DNA of 64,000 nt from NCBI GenBank assembly GCA_941918925.1, contig OW799237.1:96259015-96323014 (forward strand). Reading direction: 5' to 3'. The notes beneath the pieces were generated by a model. It had not been told where the DNA came from, searched no databases, and saw nothing but the letters and a program-made list of their open reading frames with translations. Source of the stretch: Phyto melanocephala. Taxonomy: Eukaryota; Arthropoda; Insecta; Diptera; Rhinophoridae. Made by a program: the position numbers and the translations under genes. This document shows positions 12,250 to 24,250 of the stretch, piece after piece (within the stretch, counting starts at the first letter, position 1; each line of letters opens with the position of its first letter).

Positions 12250-13070
12250 TAACGTCGTCGTCAGCACCACCAAGTTACTCGTTATAGCTGGTGCCATAGT
12301 TAGTGGGTAAGTACATGTGTAGGTGTTGATGTCGATATTATTGTTGCCGATGCTGAGAGTGTCGCTCTGTTGTTGCTGTTAAATGCTTAAAGTGTTATAA
12401 TGATGCTGTTGTTTTTGATGCTGATGATGACGACTATGATGGTGCTGATGAGTTGGAAAAATTATTTCAGCTAAAGCAAAAACTTGAAACAGTTTTAATG
12501 ACTGAATGACTGAATGAATGAATACCTTGTACATACTCTCATATCGACATTTTATAAACATTAAGCTTAGCCTCAAGTCATGTTGAGTAAAACTTTTACA
12601 ATTCCATTTTAGTAATTGTATTGCGATTTAAAAACAGTGATAACAACGAAAGAAGCAACAACATCAACAGCAACAACAACAACAACAGCAATTTTGTAAA
12701 AGTTTTCTATTGTATTTGTATTTAATTACTAAGATAATCACAATTAATAAGAGAGATTGATTTTAATTAAAAATTTATAGCGGCAACGTTGTACCCCTTT
12801 GCCATTTAATGTAAAAGTTTAATGTGATGACTGTGTTAGAAAGTTTAAATTGAATGTAAATTAACAAGAAGCGAACAAATAATATTTAGGCTTATGAGAA
12901 TGTTTGCGTTTACTCTAAGCAAAAAATATTAAATTTTAATCAAATTCTAAATTTTATTAAGAGCTTTTAAATAAATTTTTAATGCAAACTATTAAAACCG
13001 ACTGCTAAAGTATTAGTGCGACTGATGCTGTGGTGTTATCGATTTTAAGAAATTGTAAAATATTGCTGGG
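12250..13070. other. Trinucleotide-rich, low-complexity stretch
   Basis: About 12320-12460 is a degenerate run of GATGCTG/GTTGTTG-type triplets. About 12656-12695 is a CAACAG/CAA tract on the plus strand. No coding gene was recognised around them. Confidence 0.55.
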
Positions 13071-13073
13071 CTG

Positions 13074-13547
13074 GTGCTATACTTTATTGTATTGTCAGTA
13101 TGGGGCAGAGAGGTGAGACTAACAAGTCTGGCTTGTTGGAGCTATAACTTGGTAAAAGTCTTGATAGTAAATATGCTGAAAGCTGATGAGAGACCCTACA
13201 GGTATCACGGCAATCAGTCAGTCACTAGAGTAAGTTCTAAACTGGTTATTAGTGAGGTTTCTTCGGAAGTTGGCTTTGCTTTATTCCCAAAATTCGGCAG
13301 TGGTAATTATCTTGTTATTATTGGGCTAATACTAAAATTTATCGGTTTTATTGCCTTTACAACTAAAACAGGGAATGATTGTTTATTGACTGATAATTTC
13401 AGAGGTAAAAAAACTACGGTCTTTAATCAATCATATACCCATCGGTGTGCTGCTGCAATTCATCAGTTACTTGAACATCTACTTTGTTTATTTTGGACCG
13501 CAAATCTTATTCTACAGCTGATCAACATCATTAGCTTCATAGCTTAA
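13074..13547 (+). other. 157-codon opening of doubtful coding status
   Basis: This is one of the longest openings in the window (157 codons, starting MLYFIVLSVWGRE) in somewhat more GC-rich DNA. The predicted peptide has a hydrophobic patch (NYLVIIGLILKFIGFIAFTT) but no signal peptide, motif or family resemblance that I recognise. No splice-site pair or conserved context supports it. It may be chance or part of a decayed repeat that continues to about 14000. Confidence 0.15.
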
Positions 13548-13549
13548 CA

Positions 13550-14755
13550 TAATTAGATTAAATAGTTCTAAACTCTTTAGCATGGTACCTTACTTAACCC
13601 AAAAAATTTACAAATATGCGAATTGGCACCTGTAGTCATGATTAAGTTGGACAAGATGATTATAGGGCAGTGCTTGGGTCTTAGCAATTTAACCCCAATG
13701 GTAAGACCAGCATTATGGATTCAAGGATTGTAGAATTCAGTACCTGTATTAGTGACCTGTATTTAGTGACCACCTGTGAAAAAAAGCGAAACTGAATGAA
13801 ATTTATACTAATTAAGAACTTAGTTTTTGCAAGAGGAATCACTTCACTGGTAAGTTAGCTTCTCACCACGAGGTCTACTCCGTTCAACAGTTTTGGATGG
13901 TACAGATTTCGAAATATCGGCCTTCAGCTAAGCGATCCCAAAAGATTTCAAAAATTAGTTGGATACTTGGTTGCAATGATGCTTGAGAAACCTTTATTAA
14001 ATAGTTTGGCCTACGTTTAGCAGTTTAGCAGATGTAGCTAAAAATTAATATATATATATTGTATGAGCTTGAAACTGCATAATTGTGCAACCGCTGATTG
14101 TAGTTTCTTAAGAAAGCTTTGTATGTGCAAAGTTTTATGAATTTCAGTTGAGTAGAAATGGTTAACAGAAGCTACCAATTAACATCATTATCTTCACCAC
14201 ACATACAAATACCTTCTCCGAACTAAAAAAGTAATTTCACCGTGCCAATTGAAGGTTGCCAGCAATCCAAATTTTCAGCATCTACGTTAGAATAAAATCT
14301 TTCATAGCATTTGTACATAGTCCAGGATTATCCCATAACTTATCAGTAAAAATAATAATGTCACTATCCTTGTCCCTATTGTGCATGAATCCATACGTCA
14401 TTAACATGTGATGAATCCCCTTATTCATCTAGACTTTCTACTAGTCATGTCTAGTCTACCTTACCTATTTATGTACTAGGTCCCAGATTCTCATATGACC
14501 CAGACAGAGGTTTTGGTGTTACACCGTACTAATAATAACGCCAAGGCGTAAACACGGCGCCGAGATAATATGCCCCGGAGAGTTATAAATGGTGTAATTA
14601 CTATGATTTTTGTTAACAGATTCTTAGCTTCACATTTAAAAGAGCTTAGTATACATTTTTTGATGAAGAGCCATGGAGTTTCCAGAAAAATACTTACTAA
14701 CGCTTGTTTTTAAGTTTTTGTTTAGCATTTAGAAGTAAGAGAGGACTGCATTCAC
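13550..14755. other. Mixed-composition sequence, no gene recognised
   Basis: This is a little less AT-rich than its neighbours between 13600 and 14560, with no frame open for more than a short distance. It may be an old repeat, but there are no recognisable ends. Confidence 0.35.
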
Positions 14756-14758
14756 AGG

Positions 14759-14885
14759 CCCATACCTAAACAAGAGCGTTGAGCGTCAAGCGTTGTAATT
14801 TTGCATGTATTTTGTTATTGTAACAAAAACAAAACACATTTAATACTCCAACGCTTGACGCTCACCGCTCTTGCTTAGGTATGGG
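14759..14885. mobile_element. Short palindromic MITE
   Basis: The 127-bp foldback has arms of about 40 bp. The left arm reads CCCATACCTAAACAAGAGCG and then TTGAGCGTCAAGCGTTG; the right arm is its inverse with few changes. The loop holds a smaller inverted pair around TGTAACAAAAACA. Coding capacity is nil. Confidence 0.8.
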
Positions 14886-15076
14886 GGACAGAGTTAAAAT
14901 ACAAATTTTGCAACTTTCCCCTCTCCTGTGAAATACTTCAAAGAAGACTTATCTCCTCTCCTTTCAAAGCACATCTAATGAAATTTACCCAGTACCTTGA
15001 CTACGACCAACCTTGTGCCCAAAAATTAACCAGTAAGTTTACTAAAAAGAAAGTTAAGCGCAAAGTTCTGTGACTA

Positions 15077-15305
15077 GGAGCTAAAAGGGCCAATGTCACT
15101 TTTTTCCTCTTTTGAGTTAATCATTGCATTAGTTTTGTTTTCTTGCTCTATTTCATTATGGTAAAACAGCTAAAGTCATACTTAACCCAGAACAGCTTCA
15201 TAAATAAGATGCTGGCCAATGTCACTATGAGAGCACCTATAAAAGTTAAAGTTCAATTGCAATTTTCTCAAAAGTAAATATTTTGACATTGGCCCTTTTA
15301 GCTCC
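15077..15305. mobile_element. MITE with ends GGAGCTAAAAGGGCCAATGT
   Basis: The left end GGAGCTAAAAGGGCCAATGT and the right end form an inverted pair of about 22 bp across 229 bp. The core GCCAATGTCA occurs a third time inside at about 15214. No ORF. Confidence 0.75.
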
Positions 15306-15309
15306 AAGC

Positions 15310-16960
15310 TACAGAGTTAATCTCTAAAATATGTAATTTTATTTCACTACAGCAATCTGCAGCTTTAGAAAAGTATTACAGTATTACAATAACAAATTAA
15401 ACTCTTGCTATATGCAAACAAACATATGTGAGCACTAATAAATAAGTATATAAATCATATATTCGCATTTCTACATTAATGCTGTGTGCGATAAAATACT
15501 CTTAATAAAAATTGTTTTAAAACCCATTTCTTATAAAAATTATTAAAATTATTCTACATTTTTAAAAATGTTTATTTTCAATAAATATAAATATTTCAAT
15601 ATGTGTCTTGCACATAAAAACACACTACGAATTTTGTTGTTATAATATATGTATATGATTTCGGATAGTACACATACATACATATAATATAACCATTTAG
15701 GAGAAGTAAATAATTTTTACCAAAAAAAAAAAACGAAAATATAAAAAAAAAATTTTCACATTATGAGTATAAATATCTGTTTTAGTGTGCTACTCCTCCT
15801 TATGCAACACCCTATATCAAAGGCTCTTTATTGTTCTTGTACTTATTTCCATTAGACACATTTAAGGATGCTCTTAAGAGCACTTGCGGTCTTATGGACA
15901 AACAAATCGACCAAACATATTCCCAGCCACCTACTGACAATTTGAATACTTTTACAGTATAAACACACAAAAACTGAGTAAAAGAACAAAAAAAAGAAGA
16001 AGAAAGAAATCAGCATTTTATAACGCTTTGTAAAATCTCTGTTTATGTACTACTACACATCTCTTATATCTTTTTTTCTTCTTCATCAAAAATAAAAACA
16101 ATTGGGAGTGTGTCGCCATTTGTTTTCACTTTACCAAAAGAAATTTGGAAATTTTGTTTTATTTTCTTTAATGTTGTGTACGGCATGTGCCAAATGATAC
16201 ACAGTTTTTTTTCTTATTTTATTTTTGTGGTGAATCTTCTTACATTTGCATAATTCTTTAAATATGTAATAAGCAAACGAAGGACAAAAAAAATGAAGAG
16301 AAAAGTTTATGTTCTTTTTTTATATTTTTGAATTTTTTTTTGTGAGTGAGCGACTGGCTGTAACAGTGCAGTTTTAATATGCAAATGAAAGCAAATTGAA
16401 TATGGCTTAACTTGAGGGGGTAGTAGACATACACAGAGAGACACAAACGACATTTGTACTCGTCCATGACATTTGAAATGTTGCAAGGTTTCTTACTAAC
16501 TTATTTAGCATTTTACGGTTTTCTTAGGAAAATTACAACAACCTTTTGTGGTCTGGTATGCGTAATGTTAAAGTGGTGGCAAATGCAAATTATGCGGCAT
16601 GCCACAAGTGTCATATATACGTTGTAGGTACTTTTGTTGTATGTCTTGTATACGTTTGTTACTTTGGCAGTAATTTTTGTGTATTAAATTTATGTTACAC
16701 AAAACTTAAGTGTTATTTTATTATTTAACACTAATTTCAAAAAGCTTCAAACACAACTCAGATACAACATTAATTTTATGAAGGGTATTTTTTTTTGAAA
16801 TGTTAATGTTAGTTAGGACGGATTAGGTATGGTCATATAAAAGAGACTGCAGGGTGTCGAGGGCTTAATTGTCAAGGCTAAACTCAGCAAAGGCTCCTGA
16901 ACTATACTCCTAACCCAATGTTGTGGTCTTTTCGGGACATTTTCTGGTAAGAGGTGGAAT
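15310..16960. other. AT-rich sequence, no gene recognised
   Basis: Only simple A/T-rich text and short chance ORFs. Around 16800-16960 the composition rises in G+C in a way similar to 4685-5470, possibly another scrap of the same unidentified repeat. Confidence 0.4.
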
Positions 16961-17164
16961 AAATAGATGTAATCAGTTTAGGACCCTATAATAGTATGAT
17001 GTTTAAAGATGAAGGTACATATCTTACGTACACGTAAAAGGCAGAGGAAATTGTATTCTTTCATTCATATCTCAGCTTGTAATATGCTTATATTTAATAG
17101 AAAATTCTCGAAAACGAATATGGTAAATTTATGCCAGACAAGGTCTAGAGTATACGTAAAGGCT

Positions 17165-17340
17165 TCAAAAAGTTGAGTTCAGTATATTCACGGAATGACG
17201 GAGAGACGGTTTTTGCTGAATCAATTCCTATTCCTATAACGATTCAGAAAATATTTCTATACTTTATAGAGTCTCAAATAAGAATTGTAGAAACTACAAA
17301 CGCAAATATCAAATTTACAACGGTTACAGGTAGACAGGCT
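17165..17340 (-). repeat. DINE-like element relic
   Basis: On the minus strand this follows the 5' region of the DINE-like elements in order: the relic of CATTCCGTTTGTAA, the ATTTTAGACCCCATAAAGTA box (here diverged), the ATTCTGAATC region and the GTCCGTCTGT-rich box. Strongly decayed, with unclear ends. Confidence 0.5.
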
Positions 17341-17344
17341 ATAC

Positions 17345-18440
17345 TTAAACAATTGTAACTTTACAGGAGAAAGTAAAAAAGTAATTGAAACTGTTATATC
17401 ATAATGTAATTTTTTTTTTTTATTTTTAATAATTTTTTTTTAAATATTTGATAAACTTACTTTGAGTATAATTATTACGAAAAAGGGTGTAAGTAATTAA
17501 ATTATTATATTTTATTTTCCATAATTATTTCTTAACTTAAACAACTCTAAAGCTCTCACATTATTTCTAATGAAACTTAAAATTATTTTTTTACATTTCT
17601 TCTCTTTTTTAAATTGCGTTAAGTAAAGCATCCTCTTTAATAATATTAAATATATTCCTTAATCAGAAGAACAAAAACAAAAAACTACCTTACCTTTATC
17701 AGGACAAATAAAAATAACAGCTCAACTATTTAATGGCTAACATTTGTCTAAAGTGGAATAATTTATGGTCTCTAGAAATAAAAAAAAAATAGGAAAAACT
17801 TTAACAGACTCATCGACTCACAGAAGATTCTTAAGTAGATGGAATAGACGAAAGTGGTAGAAATATTGCCTACTTATTTTACTATTTTCTTAAAAGAAAA
17901 GCCAAAGCATAATGTCTGCCACATGTATTAAGAATCATTACCTTTAAAACTCGTTTGCTTACACTCCCACACACACACACACATATAAAATAATAAGGTT
18001 TGCTTGCCGGCAATGAAAAGTACTGTCGTACCCAGTTGGCCATGTCGTTAAGATTATGTGAACATGACACGTTGTTTTATCATTTACCGACTTCTTCAAA
18101 CAAAGAGTGCGTAAATCGAACGCAACAGTATGAGCGACGTTACAAGAGGATATTAAAGTCGGCGATTATATGGAGGACAATGTTGTTAAAGATGCCAATG
18201 CCGAACATTAAAAAAAAAAATTAAATATGCACATCATTTTTAATAATTAGGTTTTCAAAATTACTAATATATTCTAATTATTTTCTCAGCTTCCTTATCG
18301 TCGTTGCTGTAACAAATTCAGTATGTCTTTTTTACTGAGTTTTCAGAAGAGCAAAAAAAGCATTTTATTTTGTTATTTTACAGTATTAAACCTACGCATT
18401 CTGACTATTGTTTATTTTTAAACCAATCAAGATACCCTAA
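17345..18440. other. AT-rich sequence with a short (CA)n tract
   Basis: A CA microsatellite lies at about 17968-17983. No gene or transposon was recognised. Confidence 0.5.
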
Positions 18441-18444
18441 AACC

Positions 18445-18482
18445 AAAGACTATAGACTGTACCTTTATAGTCTATAGTCTTT
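18445..18482. repeat. Perfect 14-bp stem hairpin
   Basis: AAAGACTATAGACT at 18445-18458 and its exact inverse at 18469-18482 flank a 10-base loop. It may be the heart of a small foldback element. Confidence 0.7.
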
Positions 18483-19084
18483 GCTATAGTATTTGCTTAA
18501 ACGGTTTGGTGGATAGATGCACGACCAATAATGATTCAAAATACAGCAATAATTTTTTTTTTTTTTTTTTTGAAAATTGTCGCATAACCGTTTTTGTCAG
18601 AGCTGCGACGTTTTTCTTTAAATGTTCAAACAGATTGCCGACATAATCAAAATTGTTATACTAATTGAAATATTTTATATTCAGTCTCGCTATAAAATTT
18701 TGTTTTATTTTTAGAGCGTATTTTCTTATGTTCTTAATTCGCTGACATTACTTTCGTCGATTTTACTAGAAGCTGTATTTTTTTGTTGCTGTCTTTTGCA
18801 CACTCAATTCTGTTAAATCGTAATTTCTTCTATATTTGCTTTTTCCAATCAGGAAAGTATTGTCATTTTTATACCCTCTTCGCGTGGTGCCACGTTGTTG
18901 CTCTAAGAAATTCAGTGCTTTTATTTTATTTAATTTTGAGGGGGAAAAGAAAATAATTTGTTTAACTCACACATACCAACTTTTGCTTATTTTTGAAACA
19001 CTCAAGATATTGTTAACTGCTTTGGTTGATAGATGATGACTAACAAACCAAATTGAGCAATAAATAAATTTAAAAAATTGTCAC

Positions 19085-19640
19085 ATTACCAAAAACCTCA
19101 TACGATTTCAAGCTTTATCATTCCGTTTGTAATTTCTGCAATATTAATTTCTGATTCGATGAAGTATATATTTTATGAAAACATATAACGAGAAGAGTAC
19201 TTTGATTGGTATTCGACTGTCCGTATGTTGGTTGAAATCAAATCTACTATTTCAAAGAGTACCCACTTCAAACCCCTCAATATCGATATCAAGTTAAGAT
19301 CTAAACAAAATTAAAGTCCAAAATGGCATCCCAAATAAAATAGCTCATTTTGCATCAAATATAATAATCACGGCTGTGTCCACTTTAACCTCCACAATAC
19401 TTATTTCAAGTGAAAAGTCGTGACCAATAGAACACAGTAAACAAAAAAACTGTGTAAAATTCAAGATGGCGTCTGAAATGAAATTTCAAATATTTTTTTA
19501 GTCCCAAAAATTTGGGTATCAAACGAAAGATCGTGACTAGTTGAATACAGTTAACTACGTAACAATTAAAAATTTTAAATTGGAGCCAGAAATTAAAAAA
19601 TAGAAATCTAAACTACGCTAGCAAAACGGGCATGATGGTA
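19085..19640 (+). repeat. DINE-like element relic with degenerate repeats
   Basis: It starts with CATTCCGTTTGTAATTTCTG, then the GATGAAGTATATATTTTATG box, and ATTCGACTGTCCGTATGTTG, matching the 5' part of the DINE-like element starting at 50070. It then shows three loosely repeated stretches containing AAATGGCATC, AGATGGCGTC and TTGGAGCC at about 19320, 19463 and 19578. Confidence 0.5.
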
Positions 19641-19644
19641 AATG

Positions 19645-20385
19645 GTACGGGTTGGTAAATGGTATCAGATTCGATGTGTACCTTTACTTGTTTTTCAACA
19701 CTATAGTTAAACAAAAACAAAAAAAAAGTTATGTTGATAACAAATTTAATTATTTGATTAAATCACGATAAAATGCATGTTATTTTTGCTCATATTGTTC
19801 TAAATTTGTTTCGAAGTACGAAATTTTTTATATGTAGTTTTTTGTCTTAGATCCATATATCGTTCATGATCATCTGGTCAACTGGGTATATCAAAAAGGT
19901 AAATATGTGCGTTTATATTTGTATGGTTATTTTGTATGTTTTTCTTATTTCCTGCAGCTTGTGGGTGAGTGGTGAAATGAAACATATTAAGAGAAGGTGA
20001 TGTAGTAAGAAAAAAGGTTAAAAGTGAATAATGTTTACCATTTGCAGACACCTGAGTTGATTGCTTCTTGTAACTAATATACATTAAATTAAGAACAACA
20101 ATACCAGTGCAGTACACCTTATTAATGCAGTAATGGGCAAATACTGGACTAAAATTAAATGTTGCTGTAAGTGGCGAGATTTATTTATAAAACCAGACTT
20201 GTGTAAGTTTTACAATTGAATCAAGAAAATTAAATAAAAAAAATGCTTTAATATGATTACTACCAAAATATCCACCATTTCGTTAGTGCAATTTTATCCA
20301 TTTATTGAATACTCAAGTTCTTTTACTAATAACTAAATAATTTTCGTTATATTTATTAAAGGTTGTTTCTCTAGTTAATTTCATT
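19645..20385. other. AT-rich sequence, no gene recognised
   Basis: No ends, domains or RNA genes were seen. Confidence 0.5.
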
Positions 20386-20389
20386 AAGG

Positions 20390-21010
20390 AAAATGAAGGG
20401 TACTATGAGGACACATTAATGCTTCTTTGTTTCCAAATTTGGACTCAGAAATTTAGAAAATGCAAAAGTTACTTTAAAAATTATAAAGTATTTTTTTTTA
20501 CATTCTTTTTAATTTCCAAACATAATTTGATTAATAGTACCTAATTTCAGAATTCTGTGTATATTCAATAACATAAATCATACAAAAAGTACCATACAAA
20601 TTAGAAAAAATATCCTTTTGGTCGCCTATAACAGATTTGGTCTCACTTCAATAGGAACTAATTTCAAAAATCTAGTTTCATAAACGTAGAAAGTGCAAAA
20701 AGTGCATTAAAATAGCACGTGTTTCACATTTCTAGTTTTAATCTAACCCTGAATCAATATTCATTAATATCAAAAATCTAGCTTAATAAAAATAAAGCAT
20801 ATAAAAAGTACCTAAAAAAGAGGGGAAGTACCTCTTTGGGCTTTCCATATCCATGTACAAATTTCAAGTTTAAAATGTTATAGTATCTTAAATTTAAAAT
20901 AAATTATTTTAATATACATGATGACATGATAAAGAAAATAGGTCTACTATTTGTTTGCATACAAAAAAATATGTTCTAAAAAGTACCAAACTGTTTTCTA
21001 GTATTTTCCC
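20390..21010. repeat. Degenerate direct-repeat array around AAAAAGTACC
   Basis: The motif AAAAAGTACC/AAAAAGTGC returns at 20584, 20697, 20813 and 20978, each time near a TTTCAAAAATCTAG-like stretch. The spacing of the first three is 113 and 116 bp. This looks like a decayed tandem array inside an old non-coding repeat. Confidence 0.45.
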
Positions 21011-21355
21011 CGTTCTACCGTGTTATGAATGGATTTATACTTTTACCTAATAACATAATTTTTTTAGTCTGGCAAGACCCCAATTAAATTTTTTATCCAA
21101 ATTGGCCCTGTAATTACGAATTATAGACATTTTCCCGTATCTCACCATTTTTGATACATTTTTTGTTCCCCCAAAAGTCTTTAAAAATTTCATCTCAATA
21201 ATTGTCCATATTCAATGGATTATTCAATGGGTTATTAAATAATATAAGAAAACCAATTTAAAATAACAAAAAGAGGGACTATTTTTGTCCCTTATACTTG
21301 CAAATTTGAGAAAAGTGCCAAATTCTATCAATATCTTTTCGCGCGTTAGCTAATA

Positions 21356-21880
21356 AAGGGTCTGCCAAATAAATTTTTTTTTTGAAAATGTTATAAAAAA
21401 AGTATAGCTTCGGCTGTGTGGCACGTAGCGCCATTCTGTTAAAACGAAATGTTGCCAATATACTCCTCTTCAATTCTTGTGAAAAAAAATTCGTTCAACA
21501 TGGCCCGATAACGATCGCCATTGACTACGGCCACTTCTTGCTCATTTTCGAAGAATATCCGCACCAAACAGTGACTCGTTTTGGCTGTATCTGTTTTTTA
21601 ATGTATGTGTGCGGGTTTTCTGTGCCCCAAATGCGAAAATTTTTCTTGTTTACATACCCGCCAAGGTTAAAATGAGCTTCATCTGAAAAGATGATTTTTT
21701 TTTGCAAAATCGGCCAAAGCAATGTCGCAATATTTACCAGCGTTGTTCAACCGTATACACAACCATATTCGTTCAGCGGAAGGATAAAACTAATTATCTA
21801 TCAAATCAGACATGAGCTTAGTGTTACCATTCACGAAATAAGCACTAGTTGAAAAAAAAAACGTTAGATGGCGGTCCCTT
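21356..21880 (-). mobile_element. Mariner (IS630-type) deletion derivative, 525 bp
   Basis: The left end is AAGGGTCTGCCA and the right end the inverse of AAGGGACCGCCA, with TA at 21354-21355 and 21881-21882. The minus strand at 21525-21722 still reads KIIFSDEAHFNLGGYVNKK and then NPHTYIKKQIQPKRVTVWCG, the conserved core around the first catalytic Asp. Beyond it a relic of QQDGATCHTA appears near 21430 (FRFNRMALRATQP in shifted frames). The N-terminal DNA-binding domain and the third catalytic region are deleted. Same family as 938-1492, but better preserved. Confidence 0.85.
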
Positions 21881-21884
21881 TACA

Positions 21885-22375
21885 ATTACAATTTTTTCTT
21901 GTATTTATATGTTTTGAATATAGTTTTTAACCGGTTTTGCTCCTTAGGGGTTGAAAATTTGAAAAGGGCAAACACCTGTTAGAATACAATACCTTTTCAA
22001 GTTAACCTGTGTCAGTTTTAGTTAAGCAGATATATGGCATCCCATTTTACCCTTCTTTATTCCCTTAAAGTTCGAGCTTCAAAAAATCTCTTCTTCATAT
22101 CCAACACAATTTCATGTTTCCAGCTTATTGCGTGTAGGCTTAGCGATTATAAACTAGTCAGTCAGTCAATCTGTTACGTTACTATTTTATATACTGTAAT
22201 TATACTGTTATTTACACATGTCACTTTTAAACAAATGTTAAGAGATTTTTAAATTGCTCATAAAATTTGCTTAAATAATTACAAGTGCCTTCATTTGCAC
22301 ACATCTGCACTAATTTCAACTCTTTCATGTATCGAGAAGAGAATACAAAAAATATTATCCTGCTTGTTGAGGTGT
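21885..22375. other. AT-rich sequence between transposons
   Basis: Nothing recognisable; the short plus-strand opening near 22034 resembles no known protein. Confidence 0.5.
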
Positions 22376-22520
22376 AACAAGTAAGAGCACTATATTCGGC
22401 TGTGCCGAATCTTTTATACCCACCACCAATTTTGTGTACATTTAAAGCACAATATTTATTATTTTGTTAATCGCTATAGAATAATCTCTTTATAATAAAA
22501 TATGTATCACTTTCTTTGTA

Positions 22521-23136
22521 GAGGGTGGTTAAATTTTAAGGGCCCATGTTGAAGGTGAACTACACCTAGTCTTTAAATTTGTTTTCTGCATTTCATTTGA
22601 CATTTTTGAATCTCAGACTAACTCAATTTGAACCGTGGAAAGATACGCAATCGAGCAACGCTTTAAAGTTATTCAGGTTTTTTATAAAAATGGGCGTTCA
22701 AATCAAAATGCATTTTGTGTACTTCGTAATTCTTTTGATCAACATAATCGTTCAAATTCGTCCACAATCGGGAGAATTTTAATAAATATTAAAATTTCTG
22801 CAAAACAGGTCTGTATAAAATGTTAGAAAATCTGTGAATGCCTTCTTAGTTCGTTGAATGGGAACCACTGCTGGTTTTTGCGATAGTGTGGCAAAAGAGC
22901 AGTCAACCTCGACTCATCATCATGCCCAACACTTGAGCATCAACATTGTCATTGAAAATTTGGACCATCAGGTAGAGGAGTGGCGCCAAGGATGGGGGGG
23001 GGGCATTTGGCCGATATTTTGTTAAATACATAATTGAACCATACAAATATTATCATTATAAAAAGAAATAATAATATCCTAAATAATTTGTGTTTTATTT
23101 AAATACAACATCGGTCCTTAAAATTTAACCACCCTT
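22521..23136 (+). mobile_element. Mariner-type MITE embedded in DINE-like copy 1
   Basis: The ends GAGGGTGGTTAAATTTTAAG and the inverse of AAGGGTGGTTAAATTTTAAG are flanked by TA. Inside, the plus strand reads MERYAIEQRFKVIQVFYKNG at 22635, the N-terminal DNA-binding (DUF4817-type) region of mariner/IS630 transposases, then CDSVAKEQSTSTHHHAQ near 22880 from the linker. The catalytic domain is absent. A poly-G run lies near 22996. Sister copies are at 28585, 29443, 44484 and 62652. Confidence 0.8.
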
Positions 23137-23289
23137 TATAACTTCGATATGCTACTAAAATGCTTTTGTAAATGTAGTCTTTCAATGAAAGTGTGTTAAA
23201 GTAGCTGTATCAATAAAGTTTCTACTAATAAATACAACTTAAATATTTCAATATAGCCCTTTATTTTCCCAAAAACTTTGTCAATAGAG

Positions 23290-24250
23290 AAATTACATGA
23301 ATTTAAGGTAAGCCGTTGTATGGGAGGTAGGCGTTAAAGTGGCCGTGTCACCTAAGCTTTTTGACACAACAATAACATTGATTAGAAGGATATACGTATC
23401 AAATTTGATCATCATACCTCTAATTTTGGCGGTTTTATGAGCTTTTAAATTTCATTAACGGTAGATTACGTGAAAAGTGGGCGTTATAGTAGACATGTCA
23501 AAGTTGTTTTTGCGGATGAGTACAACTTAGGTGTTTCAATATAGCCCTTTATTATTCCAAAATCATTATTAATAGAGAAATTAGAGGAATTTTGAGTAAA
23601 ACGTTATATGGGAGGTGGGCGTAAAAGTGGGCGTGGCAACTAAATTTTCTAGCACAGTAATGACATTGCCTAGGGGGATATACGTAGCAAATTTTACCAT
23701 CATACCTCTTATTTTGGCGGTTTTATGAGCTTTTAAATTTCATTAACGGTAGATTACGTGAAAAGTGGGCGTTATAGTAGGCGTGTCAAAGTTATTTTTT
23801 CGAATGAGTACAACTTAGGTGTTTCAATATAGCCCTTTATAATTCCAAAATCTTTATTAATATAGGAATTATATGAATTTTAAGTAAAACGTTATATGGG
23901 AGGTGGGCGTAAAAGTGGGCGTGGCGCCTTAATTTTCTGGCGCAGTAATAACATTGTCTAAAAGGATATACGTAGCGAATTTGATCATCATACCTCTAAT
24001 TTTGGCAGTTTTATGAGCTTTTAAATTTCATTAACGGTATATAACGTGAAAAGTGGGCGTTATAGTGGGCGTGTCAAAGTTGTATTTTCGAATGAGTACA
24101 ACTGAGATGTTTCAATATAGCCCTTTATTATTCCAAAATCTACATAAATTGAGAAATTATATGAATTTTGGGTAAAACGTTATATGAGGGGTGGGCGTAA
24201 AAGTGGGCGTGGCACATTGATTTTCCGTTAAAAAAAAGCGTCTTACCAAT
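23290..24250 (-). repeat. Four 288-bp tandem units
   Basis: The box GTGGGCGTAAAAGTGGGCGT recurs at exact 288-bp steps, with the unit next to the MITE the most diverged. Each unit also carries ATAGCCCTTTAT, a TTTTATGAGCTTTTAAATTT box and the GTGAAAAGTGGGCGTTATAG box. Confidence 0.9.

Noticed and set aside
11903..12252. Three overlapping openings of 73-94 codons
   Set aside because: They lie within the inverted-repeat MITE at 11933-12247 and mirror each other.
13074..13547. 157-codon opening as a host gene
   Set aside because: No domain, signal peptide, splice context or codon pattern that I can defend; kept only as a doubtful feature.
16258..16728. Openings at 16258-16467 (minus) and 16546-16728 (plus) as small proteins
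   Set aside because: Short, hydrophobic by AT bias, no signal or conserved context.
23290..24250. 288-bp array as a CRISPR-like or satellite array
   Set aside because: Units are adjacent and alike over their whole length, without spacers, and only four in number within a transposon.
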